The notes under the pieces are model-generated. The model was not told the origin of the DNA and did no database searches. It saw only the letters and a program-made list of their open reading frames with translations. This document shows, piece by piece, positions 44,301 to 53,619 of a stretch of DNA of 64,000 nucleotides. A program made the position numbers and the translations under genes. The DNA is from Bicyclus anynana. Its lineage: Eukaryota; Arthropoda; Insecta; Lepidoptera; Nymphalidae. The DNA is taken from the NCBI RefSeq assembly GCF_947172395.1, contig NC_069085.1, positions 5,798,112 to 5,862,111 on the forward strand, in the 5' to 3' direction. Position 1 is the first letter of the stretch, and the number at the start of each line of letters is the position of its first letter.

Positions 44301-47300
44301 ATACACTACCTATTTATCTACAACTACTTTGAATAGTTTTCCAAAAATCCCTAGGGTGACCAAATTATAGGATTTATTTCGGAGTTTTTAAAATTTTCTA
44401 ACTTAAATCAGTTTTTTTAATGCTGTAGCTGAATTAAGATTTTAAAGATCTGATTTTTGTTAAACATTACGGATTAAATTACCAATGTACTATAACACTA
44501 TTTTCGTAAATAATGTTTTATTATATATATTATATATATTTCTTTCATTAAGATGACCCATTGAAACAAATTATCCTGTAAAAAATGTATGAAGTATCAT
44601 TTTAAAAACTTGTACACTTATCGGGGTTTGTAAATCGGTATAAAACTTGTGTGTACTCTTTGTATATACAAGTTATGTATTATCCCCGTATTCCTACGGG
44701 AACGGGAACCACGCGGGTAAAACCTCAGCGTCAGCTTGTTTATGGTAAGTCTAAGATGCGCAATCTTAGGCTTACCAGTGTACAGTTGTTGGTCCATTGG
44801 ACCATAGTTTCTATGTAAAGTTCGTACCTTGCTGTCAATGTTAGGGTTATTAAACTGGTCCAACAGGCCGGCACTGCGCACGCCGGTGCTGGGGTCCATG
44901 CGACCGAACAACAGGTCGTAGTCCCGGCTCTCCAGGGCGAGGTCCGTGCAGAAGCACATGAACAGATTCTTGCCGCTGGGATCCTTTAGATTTCTATGAA
45001 AACAATATAAAGCGTTCAAAATATGTACCTAAACTTTCTGAAATGTACATTTAAATAAGGAAAGTATGCATAACTTTTTTTATCTTTCTTTTGATTGTGT
45101 AAGTGCCGTAGGTCGGGTCGGGGAACCCCGAGATCGTGGGCTTGAGTGACTAACTGTTATTAGTTCAATACAAGAAACCCCTTGACAATATTAAAAATGA
45201 CCTCAAACTAATTCACACCGAATATAACAAAAAAAAAAAATTAAATTTTGATAAAATTTAAGCACCCTGTTTAATTTCTGTTTCGTAAGTATGACGTAGA
45301 ACTTTACCCTAGTTTAGACTAAAGTGAATAACCTCAAAGAGCCGCATAGCGGGTTTGAAAATACAGGATGTTGCAAAATAATTGACTTTTGAAAGTATGT
45401 TACAATCGTAACTCCTTCAATTGTACCTACTTTGTTTTTTTATAGCACAATTGATATTGTACATTGGGTACATTATGTGGGATTTCGGTTTACGACGAAG
45501 AAAACTTCACGGTGTGTTATATTTACCTTAAAAAGAAGTAATAGTTCAAAGCGTCCGAAGGATCGGAAAGTTCGAATTTCCTGACGTAAAGCAGTATGAG
45601 ACGCGCTAAATTTAAACGCCGCAGCGGTACGGGATCGTCTGTATCAACTGACACTGGAAAAAAAAAAAAACAGAAAATGCAATTATTCATTCCATTTAAT
45701 ACATAATATACAAAATTCATCATTATTAACTGTCATTAATAAAAGTTTGGCCAAGAGATTTTTAAGCAATCTACTCGTAATACCCGTAGAGCACAGTTAT
45801 AGCCCTGCGGAATTGACCTCTGCCTCCGATTCCGTAAGGTGTGGGTTCGAATCCGGTCCGGGGCATGCACCTCCAACTTTTCAGTTGTGTGCATTTTAAG
45901 AAATTAAATAATTGCGTCTCAAACGGTGAAGGAAAAACGTCGTAAGGAAACCTGCATACCTAAGAATTTTCTTCATTCTCTGCGTATGTGAAGTTCTGAG
46001 AGTTCTCTCATTCTGAGATTAGACTTGAGCTCAGCAGTGAGCCGAATATGGGTTGAAAACGAACATTTATATAAGCGGGTACATTTCCAGCCCTGTAGAG
46101 TAATCACTAAAGACTTGGTATGATACGAATTTGAGGTTACTGCACAATTGATGAATTCCTTAACAATAAAAATGAAAAGATGAAAGATGCTTGGAGGCCA
46201 TTGGATCCTCTTTCATCGTCACACAGGAAGTAAAAGTAATTTTTTTTATTAAGATTTTAAGTTTTGTAATGAATTATGTTTTTTTTTAAAGAGCGCAAAG
46301 AGCTTCTCAGCAAATGCCTTCCGAATCAGTGGTAATCTTTACAAATAGTGAAACTTGACGGTTCAAAATACTTGTGAACTTGAAATAAATGAATTTTAAT
46401 TTGAAAACTCCTTATATAGCTAGCCAGCTTCAAATAAATAATGGCTTTATTACGGAATACGGCTACAAAATCAATTTTTTATATAAATATATTAATACTT
46501 AAACTTACATAAAGGAGCCTGTACGTTGCGTGGAGTACCCAGCATATAGACATCGTGAAGGGCTAACGCCATGTGGACGCCGTGGACTTGATACCTAATT
46601 AAAAATAGGTTCATAAACAAGAATAACACCATTTATAATAATCAATTATAACAAAAAGTACCTTATGAGCGTATCAATAATACAAATACTTAAAAATAGC
46701 TTTTCCAAAAAACATCCATCCAAAACTCATTACATACTCGTAAACACGTGAATATGTATGCTACTAGCAGACGCCCTGCGGTTTCACTCGCGTAGTTCCT
46801 CTTCTATAATCTTGAAAAATATTTTTTAAGGTACCCCTAGATGAAAATTTGTAAACTATCAAGTGCTAATTGTATTCAGCAAAATAAACGACCGTATCAT
46901 TTTTACGTAAACAAAGTTTGTTATTTTCACAACTTCATATGACCATAGACATGAGTATACAGTTTAATTTTCAACTTAATACCTCGCATTACCGAAATAA
47001 AGGATCTTAATAGACAAAGAGACAGACAACAAAGTGATCTTAAAAGGCTTCAGTTTTTTTCCTTTTGAGGTACTGTTATCGCCGCGTAGCAATGACGTGC
47101 GGTATGGACCGCTTCAGTGTGCTCGTGGCGTTCGAGCCGTCCACATCTCTTGTTGTGTAATTCTTTATGGGTTACTTGGGATAGGCGGGGAGAGTGACTT
47201 GAGTGGCATAGGGGAGTGTTTGTTAACAGTTAAAGGGGCCTTTAACCCTACACACATCGTTCACAAGTACGTGACTTCGCTCAAGGTCATTCTCTGCCAT

Positions 47301-50300
47301 TCTAGGGTCTTATTTCGGTTACAGTTTGATTTGTTATTTAAGTTGTCCTGACAAGTGTTGTGAATCATAACCTTTGTTCGACTCGTTATGTATTTTAATC
47401 ACTTTTCGAGTCCTATAATAGTACACGAACCCTAAAAACAAATATGAATAAACGTGTAAATACCTGGGTATTCTAGACAGGAATTCTATAGCAGGCTCGA
47501 ACTGACCCGTCAAAGTTAACACTTGGAAGTATACAAGTGGCTTCTCATGTGCGTGATAATGTGTTTCACCTACAATGATAAAGATTATATATATTTTTTT
47601 CATAGTTACTGTGTTTTTTTGGCGGCCTCCGTAGCGCAGTGGTAGATTTACAAGACGGAGGTCCTGAGGTCGAACCCCGACTGGGCTGATTAGGGTTTTC
47701 TTAATTGATTCAGGTCTGGCTGGAGGTTTCGGCCGTGGCTAGTTACCGGCAAATACGTACCGTCAAGCGATTTAGCATTCCGGTAAAATTGTCGTGCAGA
47801 AACCGAAACGGGTGTGGATTTTCATCCTACACCTAATAATTTAGCCCGCTTCTATCTTAGATTGCATCACCATCAGATGAGATTACCATCAGATGAGATT
47901 GCAGTCAAGGGCTAACTTGTATAAGAATTATACTCGTAGTACATTGAATAAGAGTCCGAAATATATCAATATTAATTAATAAAAGTTAAGAATTTCTTAA
48001 AAAACTAAATTTAGAAATCATGTATTTTTAAAATTTTCCAAACGTCCAAAATGCTGTCGTCCATTTTGTGACGTCACAATGGTACTTGATATACTAAGGT
48101 TCGAGTTCACCGACATTCGTTTAAACATAATCAACCGTTTAAATAAGTTAAACGCCGTTAAGTCCAAATTTCCTGTTCACCACAGCTCATATGCCGGTTA
48201 AGGACGTAAATCGGGCGTTTATCTTAACCGAGCGTGGATACCCCGGTTAAGACGTCTTTGACAGACATAAGTGCAGGTTATGTTTTTGTAACGCTTGCAA
48301 GTTTCGCGAAGATTACTTTCTCAACTACCAAAATGCAAAGGACCCGTAAAATTATAAAAGAGTTTATTTTTCATTTCAGAAATAATTCATTTTCTCTCAT
48401 AAATAAATCACTTCTTAGCTTTGAGGTTTTAGGCCACTGGATGCAGGCAGCTTCGTTTTCGAAACAAAAAAATATAACAAAATGACAAACATTTGTCAAT
48501 TTGACATGGTACATATTAAATAGGTGTTGCCAATACGTATTTTTCTAAATCCCTACAAATCGAAGCAGAAACTCCCCAAATTGGGGAAAGAACATACCGC
48601 AATTTCCCATAAAATCCCCGCCATTTGGGGAATTCCTCGCAAGTTGGCAATGCTGTTATAGATAATAAATAAATTGTTCATAAATCGTTCACTCGTAGTT
48701 CTCCATCGCTCAGTTTACAAACCAGAGTCAAAAAGCGTCTGGTGAACAGGAAAAAAACGCTCCTTGTTCAAACTATGTTTAATATTTGACGGGCCGGTTT
48801 TGCAAACGCCGTTTATATGAAAGTCGGTGAACTCGGGTCTAATTGTTACCTAATTTTCTTGTCAAACGCTCCGTTGTAAGGGATTTGTTTATGTGACGTC
48901 ATGAAACAGTTAAAATATAGACCGTCATGTCCGACAAGCGTTTTGGCTTGTATTGTCAAAAACATATTTAAAAACTAAAATTCTCATGTAATCATGTCTC
49001 AAAAAAATATTTAAAAAAAAATTTCAATTTAGTAGAACAATAATTAACTTTATAAGACCACTAGCTGATGCCGCGTGGTTCCCGTTCCCGTAGAAATACG
49101 GGGATAATATATAGCCTATAGCCTTCCTCGATATATGGGCTATCTAACACTGAAAGATTTTTCAAATCAGATCGGTAGTTCCTGAGATTAGTGCGTTCCA
49201 TCAAACAAACTCTTCGGCTTTATAAAATTAGTATAGATTTAAAAGAGTGTCAACTAGCCTATTGTTCTATTAACTACATGTTGCCTCACCATATTCTTCT
49301 AGAATCATTTTCTGTAAATCCGAGTAAGTGAGCGATTCAGTCTTATTGTTCGAGCGAGACTTGATGACCGACAGCTTCAGCCACAGATAGTCGTCCGCCG
49401 TGCGCGCCACCTCAGAGTGTTCGTCGCTCACGTCACAGCAGCCCACCACACAATACACCTGCCAAATGTCGTCATCATTAACACCATGTTCGGCTCACTA
49501 TTGAGCACGAGTCTCCTCTCAGAGTGAGAGGAGTTAGCCCTTAGTCCACCACGCTGGTTCAATGCGGATTGGAAGATTTCACACATGCGGAGAATTGAGA
49601 AAATTCTCACGGTTTGCTGGTTTCCTCCGTTTGAGACAAGTGAAATTTAATCTCTTGAAATGCACAAATTGAAAAGTTGGCTTGCCTCGGGCCGGATTCG
49701 AAACTACACCCTCCGAATCGAAGACAGAGGTCATATCCACTGGGCTATCATGTCTCACGTCATGATAATTTTTTACAAAGATTTGTTTGTGTTTGTAATG
49801 TGTTTATTTAATTTATTTCGGATTTGTTCAGAAGACAGAATCTATTGAGAAAAGCTGGCACGAAAATCTACTGTAAATTAACAAAAATATTTATATTTAT
49901 TAATTTACAATTTCTAAGTAAGTAATAAAGTAAGTAAAGTAAGCAATAAACTTGTAATATTACGTATGTCCTAAATTTAGTCCCTTTTAATCTATTGTTA
50001 CTTACGGCTCTTTTGTATGGATCTGTTGAATGGCGAATTTGGACTCTGTACTTTGAATTTATGTCTGTTTGCAATTTATCGCTGAGAGCTTGCTCTGGAT
50101 TTCTTATGTGGTCTTCTAGTGCAGCTGTAAACTCTTCGTGGTCACGGCTACAATAACAATGTAGACGTCTCTATCATTTAATTTATGATTCAATATTCAT
50201 TATTATTTATTGTTTTTTTTATAGAATGGACCAGATTGTAATTATAATAGAGTTAGCACTCAATCAATGCTATTGATTAAATAGGCTAGATGTGTTAATA

Positions 50301-53300
50301 CAATGCAGCCTATTCAAGTTATTACAAATAATGCTGTTTTGTTTATTAAATAAAAATTAACTGCTTTTAATTCTATTAAATTTTGAAATGTTTGGTTGGT
50401 GGTTCTTTCCTGTCTTTCAGAAACGGCTTCAGTTAATGCATCACTGTGTTGGCATCAAAGTGATCAGAAGATAGCACATGCATATGTGATTTTGAATCCA
50501 GTTGTATTTTTTCGTTAAAAAGATTTTATTTTTCTGTTGTTATGTCCTAAATGAAAGTGAACAAATGAAATGGCAATTTCGTTATTTTCATTTTAACAGA
50601 AAATTAACCGATTACAAAACGAAACCGAAACCGAAACTAAACCGATTTTCATGAAAATTATATGAGACCAATCTAGAAGTATACTCTTTCAAAGAAGAAA
50701 AAGAATTGGTTAAGAAATTAAAAAGTTATGAGATAACAAACATAAAAAAAAACATTTGTGTTTAATTGAGAACCTCCTCCTTTTTGTTAAGTCGGTTAAA
50801 AATATCGTAAGTATTACACAGACATATTTACATACCCAGCTTTTCTCAAGCAATACAAAGCGGCGTTCGCATCACCACTTCGCAAGCAATAGTAAACCAT
50901 GGGCCAAAGTGGTCGGTCATCAACGACTCCATCGGTGAGGCCTTGAATGTTCTGTCCTTGAAGGCGGAGCCCTACGTAACCTCGCACCAAGGGGAATGTA
51001 CCCGGCTCACCACCTCGCATTGCTGCTGCCGGGTTTGCTCGGACTACATCACTCATATATTGTTTGTATCTAAATTTTATAACATAATTATTAATTAATA
51101 ACCTGTATAATGACATTCTTTTTTTTGAGTTTATTTTCATTTGATACTTATATATATTACATACTTGTGTACATAGCAAAAGTTGTTGCTCATAGTTTAT
51201 GTTTATATACAGGGTGCTGGGGAGTATTTCCCATAACTCTGGGGTTATATTCTTTAAAGAAAACTAGTTGTGTTGTGTTCTTAAATTAATATTTTCAGGG
51301 TAATTAATTATTCTTTTGTAAATCGATCTCAAAATGTGTCCCTTACACGCATCCTTATAATTATGACGTAGCCAATTTTTACGTATTTTAAAATGCAAGG
51401 ATAGATAAAGGCGTGTTTCACATGGTTAGTCAGAATTATTTGAATTACTTTGTATGAAAACTCTAAAAGATTTTATTTTTAGTTAAAAAAAAATATTAAT
51501 TATGCAGTTTGGCTTCTATAAGTGGATTCTTCAGCATCTTGAAGTTATGGGAAATACTCCCGAGCATCCTGTACTGCAATACTATAAAATTTTCAGTTAT
51601 TTTTAAACTTAATTTGGTTTTTGTATTATAACTATTAAAATTAAAGTGTGATTTTGTATGCAATTTAAAACTGTATTCTGACCTCTTTTCTAAATATTTT
51701 TTCCCTTGAGCTATAAGACACTGCTGTATTGTAGGATTCCCTCTAGCTTTTAAGGGGTCTTCATCTCTAACAAGTGCTGGAATATTTGCCATAGTTTTAA
51801 TTATTTCCCACATTTCCTTCACTTTCTGAAAAGTTTTGAGCTAATAAGTATTTATAACACAACTATATTAATATGACAACACAACTGATAAGATTGAAGC
51901 AGGGATTTGCTGGATGCAGGCGGCCCAGGATTGTTATGTTTGGAAGTCCCTACAAAAGGCCTATTTCCTGCAATGGACATCCATCGGCTGAGATGATGAT
52001 ATTAATATAATCTGTTACATTTCTAATTCAATTACATATTACATATAGTTTTAAGGACAATTTTAAAATAAGTTATATTATATTTATAGTTTTAAACAAA
52101 CCTTAATTTTTTTTTAAAGACAAAGGAGGAAAGAGTAATTAACTTTATTATTTTATTATGACCAAAATAGTATCAAGGTATAATTTTAATATTAGTATTA
52201 ATTGTTATATATTAAACCAACTTACAGGATCATTAAACTCATCAGCGACTTGTGAGAACTTTTGATGCAAAGCCGTCCTAGACTTGGCTCCGTGAGAGAT
52301 GAGCTTGTTGTATTGCTGCACTTGTCTAGCGTACGCCGCTTCAATACTGTCCAGCATAGAGTGACCAAACTTTTTAGGAGTGTCCGCTATACTGGGCGGT
52401 TCTGGTGTGCGCTTGAGGTCTAGCCAATTCTGCGAGGGTCCTATCATGGCGTTCATCAACTTAATTTTTTCTTTGTTCCACTCAGATAACATGTGTTCCC
52501 ATTTTTGATCTTCAGTGGTTTGGAGAGACTGCAAATATAAAATTATCATATGAGCAATGTAGGGAATTTCAAATCTGCTCAGATAGTATGATGAAAAAAA
52601 TATTTTTACACCAGATGTAGGCAATAATAAACTCTCTGATCCTCCACATACAGAGAATTTTGATGATGAATTTTTAGGTATTCTACATACTACCCAACTT
52701 AACTACTTTGTCACTTGTACTTAGCACAGTAACTCCAATGTTTGATAAAAACTACAAGCATAACAGATAATTTGTTGCTGCATTGATCATCAGTTGGGAG
52801 GAGTTTGAACCAATATTTATGCATTTATCACAAGTAGATTATAGAATTCACAGCTATTTTGTTGTAGAACTCAGTTAAAACTAAAATAGTATAATCTAAA
52901 TTAAATATAAATTTACTTATCAGTAAACCTAATCTTGATTCTATAGTATGGCACTTACATTTTTATTAACTTCATCAATGAGTGAAAGTATGGCATTTTC
53001 TCTTTCATTTTTTAGAAAACTTTCAATATCAGAATCTGCGATAGGTTGTAAAGGTTCAAAAGTCCTTTTGGAAGATAATGTTTCTAACTTCTGTGATATC
53101 TGTTGAAGGTCAATTCCTTTTGATCCAAATAATACATGGCTGTAATGCATAATAATATTTAAAGTAAAAGTTTTAAAAATTTGTTGTAAAATAAGTAGTG
53201 TGGTAGAATCTTTACAAATAGCCAACTGACATTTTAAAAGTGCTTCTAAAGTTATTTGAAATAAGTGGATTTTAAATCTTTGAAAAAAATACAAAATATA

Positions 53301-53619
53301 ATGTGATTCAAGATTTTTAAAATTCAACTCATAGTAGTGAAGTAGGGATTGAAAGGTTACACTGGTTTCGACGCGGCCGCAGTTGCGGGCGTCCGCTAAT
53401 TTTCCATAAAATCAGAAGCAAGCAAGTAATATTTCAAGCTGATACTTACGCTTGAAGGTGGTTTGGACCGGATTGGATTACTCTTGAATATAATTCGTGC
53501 GAGGCTTCCAATACCTGTCCCAAGGAACGCTCCACTCTTGGAAGTTCTTCATTGCCTTCGATTTCAGTCGTTAGCTGTTCAGCTTGCTGTAAAAGTTTAC
53601 TGAAATCCTCGTCTGCCAT
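41268..53619 (-). CDS. NUP93: Nuclear pore complex protein Nup93, complete, 15 exons
   Basis: This is a scaffold nucleoporin of the inner ring (Nic96 family). It anchors the Nup62 complex through its N-terminus and binds Nup205/188 and Nup155/53 through its helical body. Exons on the minus strand are 53619-53450, 53139-52959, 52528-52226, 51825-51683, 51069-50836, 50147-50006, 49458-49290, 47569-47464, 46594-46509, 45653-45527, 44993-44828, 44068-43988, 42820-42584, 42114-41932 and 41387-41268. They join in frame to 2448 nt, 815 aa (human 819). Landmarks are FSKLLQQAEQL near residue 6, AAYARQVQQYNKL near 181, STDPYKRAVYCVVGCCDVSD near 384, KPLVYFQVLTLTGQFE near 457, LRRLNLARLILLYVRKFE near 522 and AYRMPGDTYSQLAQMQ near 796. 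The start is MADEDF; an upstream in-frame TTG at 53646 is not an ATG. Exons 13-14 are GC-rich and the 3' end is locally rearranged. Confidence 0.97.
41595..41866. mobile_element. Truncated MITE with GGGATGATGAC end
   Basis: It matches the left half of 32607-33104 from GGGATGATGACAGTTTTT through CGCTGCCGCGGATCCCTGAA to GTCACATTTAATG. It then stops abruptly at the duplicated exon piece that begins at 41867. A short opposite end (GGGATGATGACTAT) lies at 42133. Confidence 0.75.
41867..42101 (-). repeat. 65-bp duplication of NUP93 exon 14 sequence (41867-41931 = 42037-42101)
   Basis: The two 65-bp segments are identical, offset by 170 bp. The 42037-42101 copy is inside exon 14. The 41867-41931 copy starts exactly where exon 14 ends and includes the GTGAGG used as donor. 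Confidence 0.95.
41932..42114 (-). CDS. NUP93: NUP93 exon 14
   Basis: Acceptor AATGTTACAG and donor AAG|GTGAGG bound 183 nt (61 codons). It encodes VVPLRQSELEACVAGARAAR to RQKLSTLAAHTATK, aligned with human LVPLNQESVEERVAAF and ILFTQFKRLKG. It is very GC-rich (Ala/Arg/Leu with G/C third bases). Confidence 0.9.
42584..42820 (-). CDS. NUP93: NUP93 exon 13
   Basis: Acceptor TCACTTGCAG and donor GTAATC bound 237 nt. It encodes NLEKVLELFCVLLAQVVSAG to FFDHFHTENYEAALE. FFDHFHTENYEAALE corresponds to human FFDEYHSGHIDRAFD. The middle, with a run of Pro, is poorly conserved and GC-rich. Confidence 0.9.
42858..43448. repeat. 103-bp direct repeats bracketing a GCGGACG element in NUP93 intron 12
   Basis: 42858-42960 and 43346-43448 are near-identical (ATAAACTCATCTGTTATTCA, then TTAGTGATAACAAA). 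Between them are a reversed GCGGACGCCC repeat (from 42964) with a short CCCTACCC tract and a GC-rich repeat piece (43268-43333). Confidence 0.85.
43988..44068 (-). CDS. NUP93: NUP93 exon 12
   Basis: Acceptor TTGTTTATAG and donor GTAAGT bound 81 nt. It encodes VIALNAAEQLVNKGLFEDAI then IVYDIAG, matching human AENKGLFEEAAKLYDLA. Confidence 0.9.
44828..44993 (-). CDS. NUP93: NUP93 exon 11
   Basis: Acceptor TTTTCATAG and donor GTACGA bound 166 nt. It encodes NLKDPSGKNLFMCFCTDLAL to LLDQFNNPNIDSK, aligned with human ENMFLRCVSELVIESREFD. Confidence 0.9.
45166..45340. repeat. Interspersed repeat, also at 14140-14330
   Basis: CAATACAAGAAACCCCTTGA, AATATTAAAAATGACCTCAA and CACCCTGTTTAATTTCTGTT repeat in the same order. 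In NUP93 intron 10. Confidence 0.5.
45527..45653 (-). CDS. NUP93: NUP93 exon 10
   Basis: The acceptor follows a long polypyrimidine run (TTTTTTTTCCAG); the donor is GTAAAT. 127 nt encode SVDTDDPVPLRRLNLARLIL then LYVRKFELSDPSDALNYYFF. Confidence 0.95.
45800..46055 (+). repeat. tRNA-derived SINE, family 1
   Basis: ATAGCCCTGCGGAATTGACC and GGTGTGGGTTCGAATCCGGT give box A/B-like sequence. The body runs to TGAGCTCAGCAGTGAGCCGA. In NUP93 intron 9. Confidence 0.8.
46183..46412 (+). repeat. CR1/Jockey-like LINE 3' tail
   Basis: GCTTGGAGGCCATTGGATC at the start and CTTGTGAACTTGAAATAAAT at the end match 56176-56458. Degraded. Confidence 0.55.
46509..46594 (-). CDS. NUP93: NUP93 exon 9
   Basis: Acceptor TTTTTAATTAG and donor GTAAGT bound 86 nt. 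It encodes YQVHGVHMALALHDVYMLGT then PRNVQAPL, corresponding to human CHAVHVALVLFELKLL. Confidence 0.9.
46765..47030 (-). repeat. Diverged GCGGACG-family repeat
   Basis: GCAGACGCCCTGCGGTTTCA then CTCGCGTAGTTCC resembles the family's GC-rich end. The rest is diverged. In NUP93 intron 8. Confidence 0.45.
47464..47569 (-). CDS. NUP93: NUP93 exon 8
   Basis: Acceptor ATCATTGTAG and donor GTATTT bound 106 nt. It encodes ETHYHAHEKPLVYFQVLTLT then GQFEPAIEFLSRIP; human has [21 protein letters not shown]. Confidence 0.95.
47627..47935 (+). repeat. SINE family 2, fullest copy
   Basis: The tRNA-like head (CCTCCGTAGCGCAGTGGTAG, box B-like GAGGTCGAACCCCGACT) is joined to the shared body (GGCCGTGGCTAGTTACCGG, GCGATTTAGCATTCCGG) and ends GTCAAGGGCTAACTTGTA. 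In NUP93 intron 7. Confidence 0.8.
47990..49263. mobile_element. Remnant of a larger AATAGGCTAG-ended element
   Basis: The right end GTGTCAACTAGCCTATT is at 49248-49263. Blocks such as GTGACGTCA near 48070 and 48894 match internal parts of 58726-59375. A GCGGACG variant (49068-49235) is nested. The left end was not found, so the extent is uncertain. Confidence 0.4.
49068..49235 (-). repeat. GCGGACG-family variant, reversed
   Basis: AGCTGATGCCGCGTGGTTCC then CGTTCCCGTAGAAATACGGG, with CCTTCCTCGATATATGGGCT inside; ends TTAGTATAGA. Immediately downstream of NUP93 exon 7. Confidence 0.6.
49290..49458 (-). CDS. NUP93: NUP93 exon 7
   Basis: Acceptor ACATTTGGCAG and donor GTGAGG bound 169 nt. It encodes VYCVVGCCDVSDEHSEVART then ADDYLWLKLSVI to QKMILEEY, nearly collinear with human. 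Confidence 0.95.
49478..49755 (-). repeat. tRNA-derived SINE, family 1
   Basis: Reversed copy with GGCTCACTATTGAGCACGAG at one end and CATATCCACTGGGCTATCAT (box A side) at the other. It ends 20 bp from the exon 7 acceptor. Confidence 0.75.
50006..50147 (-). CDS. NUP93: NUP93 exon 6
   Basis: Acceptor TTATTGTAG and donor GTAAGT bound 142 nt. It encodes RDHEEFTAALEDHIRNPEQA to HSTDPYKRA, aligned with human RNNTDPYKRA. Confidence 0.95.
50413..50805 (+). repeat. Interspersed repeat ending GAACCTCCTCC
   Basis: AATGCATCACTGTGTTGGCA to TTGAGAACCTCCTCCTTTTT matches 33478-33790, and the part before the end matches 26520-26748. It lies just downstream of NUP93 exon 5. Confidence 0.65.
50836..51069 (-). 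CDS. NUP93: NUP93 exon 5
   Basis: Acceptor AAAATTTAG and donor GTATGT bound 234 nt. It encodes YKQYMSDVVRANPAAAMRGG to RPLWPMVYYCLRSGDANAAL, aligned with human HPVWALIYYCMRCGDLLAA. Confidence 0.95.
51210..51571. mobile_element. mariner-type MITE, complete (362 bp)
   Basis: Terminal inverted repeats CAGGGTGCTGGGGAGTATTT / AAATACTCCCGAGCATCCTG are flanked by TA on both sides (51208-51209, 51572-51573), as in Tc1/mariner elements. No transposase frame. A partial inverted relative is at 13497. In NUP93 intron 4. Confidence 0.85.
51683..51825 (-). CDS. NUP93: NUP93 exon 4
   Basis: Acceptor AACTTTTCAG and donor GTCAGA (weak) bound 143 nt. It encodes KVKEMWEIIKTMANIPALVR to AQGKKYLEK, aligned with human RQALAYLEQ. 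Confidence 0.9.
51896..52000 (+). repeat. RTE-like LINE 3' tail
   Basis: GCTGGATGCAGGCGGCCCAG, CTACAAAAGGCCTATTTCCT and GACATCCATCGGCTGAGATG, then GATGAT. In NUP93 intron 3. Confidence 0.65.
52226..52528 (-). CDS. NUP93: NUP93 exon 3
   Basis: Acceptor TATATTTGCAG and donor GTAAGT bound 303 nt (101 codons). It encodes LQTTEDQKWEHMLSEWNKEK to FGHSMLDSIEAAYARQVQQY; human has SSLDNIEMAYARQIYIYN. Confidence 0.95.
52959..53139 (-). CDS. NUP93: NUP93 exon 2
   Basis: Acceptor TGCATTACAG and donor GTAAGT bound 181 nt. It encodes HVLFGSKGIDLQQISQKLET to SFLKNERENAILSLIDEVNK, strongly conserved with human. Confidence 0.95.
53365..53402 (+). repeat. End fragment of the GCGGACG repeat
   Basis: TTTCGACGCGGCCGCAGTTG then CGGGCGTCCGCTAAT is the GC-rich end only. 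It sits about 50 bp from the NUP93 exon 1 donor. Confidence 0.5.
53450..53619 (-). CDS. NUP93: NUP93 exon 1
   Basis: ATG at 53619 in a good context (AAAATGG); donor GTAAGT. It encodes MADEDFSKLLQQAEQLTTEI to SGPNHLQ, aligned with the human start MDTEGFGELLQQAEQL. Confidence 0.95.

Noticed and set aside
47640..47700. Possible tRNA gene (box A/B-like sequence)
   Set aside because: The same head occurs in several copies joined to a common SINE body with an A-rich tail, and no acceptor stem closes it.
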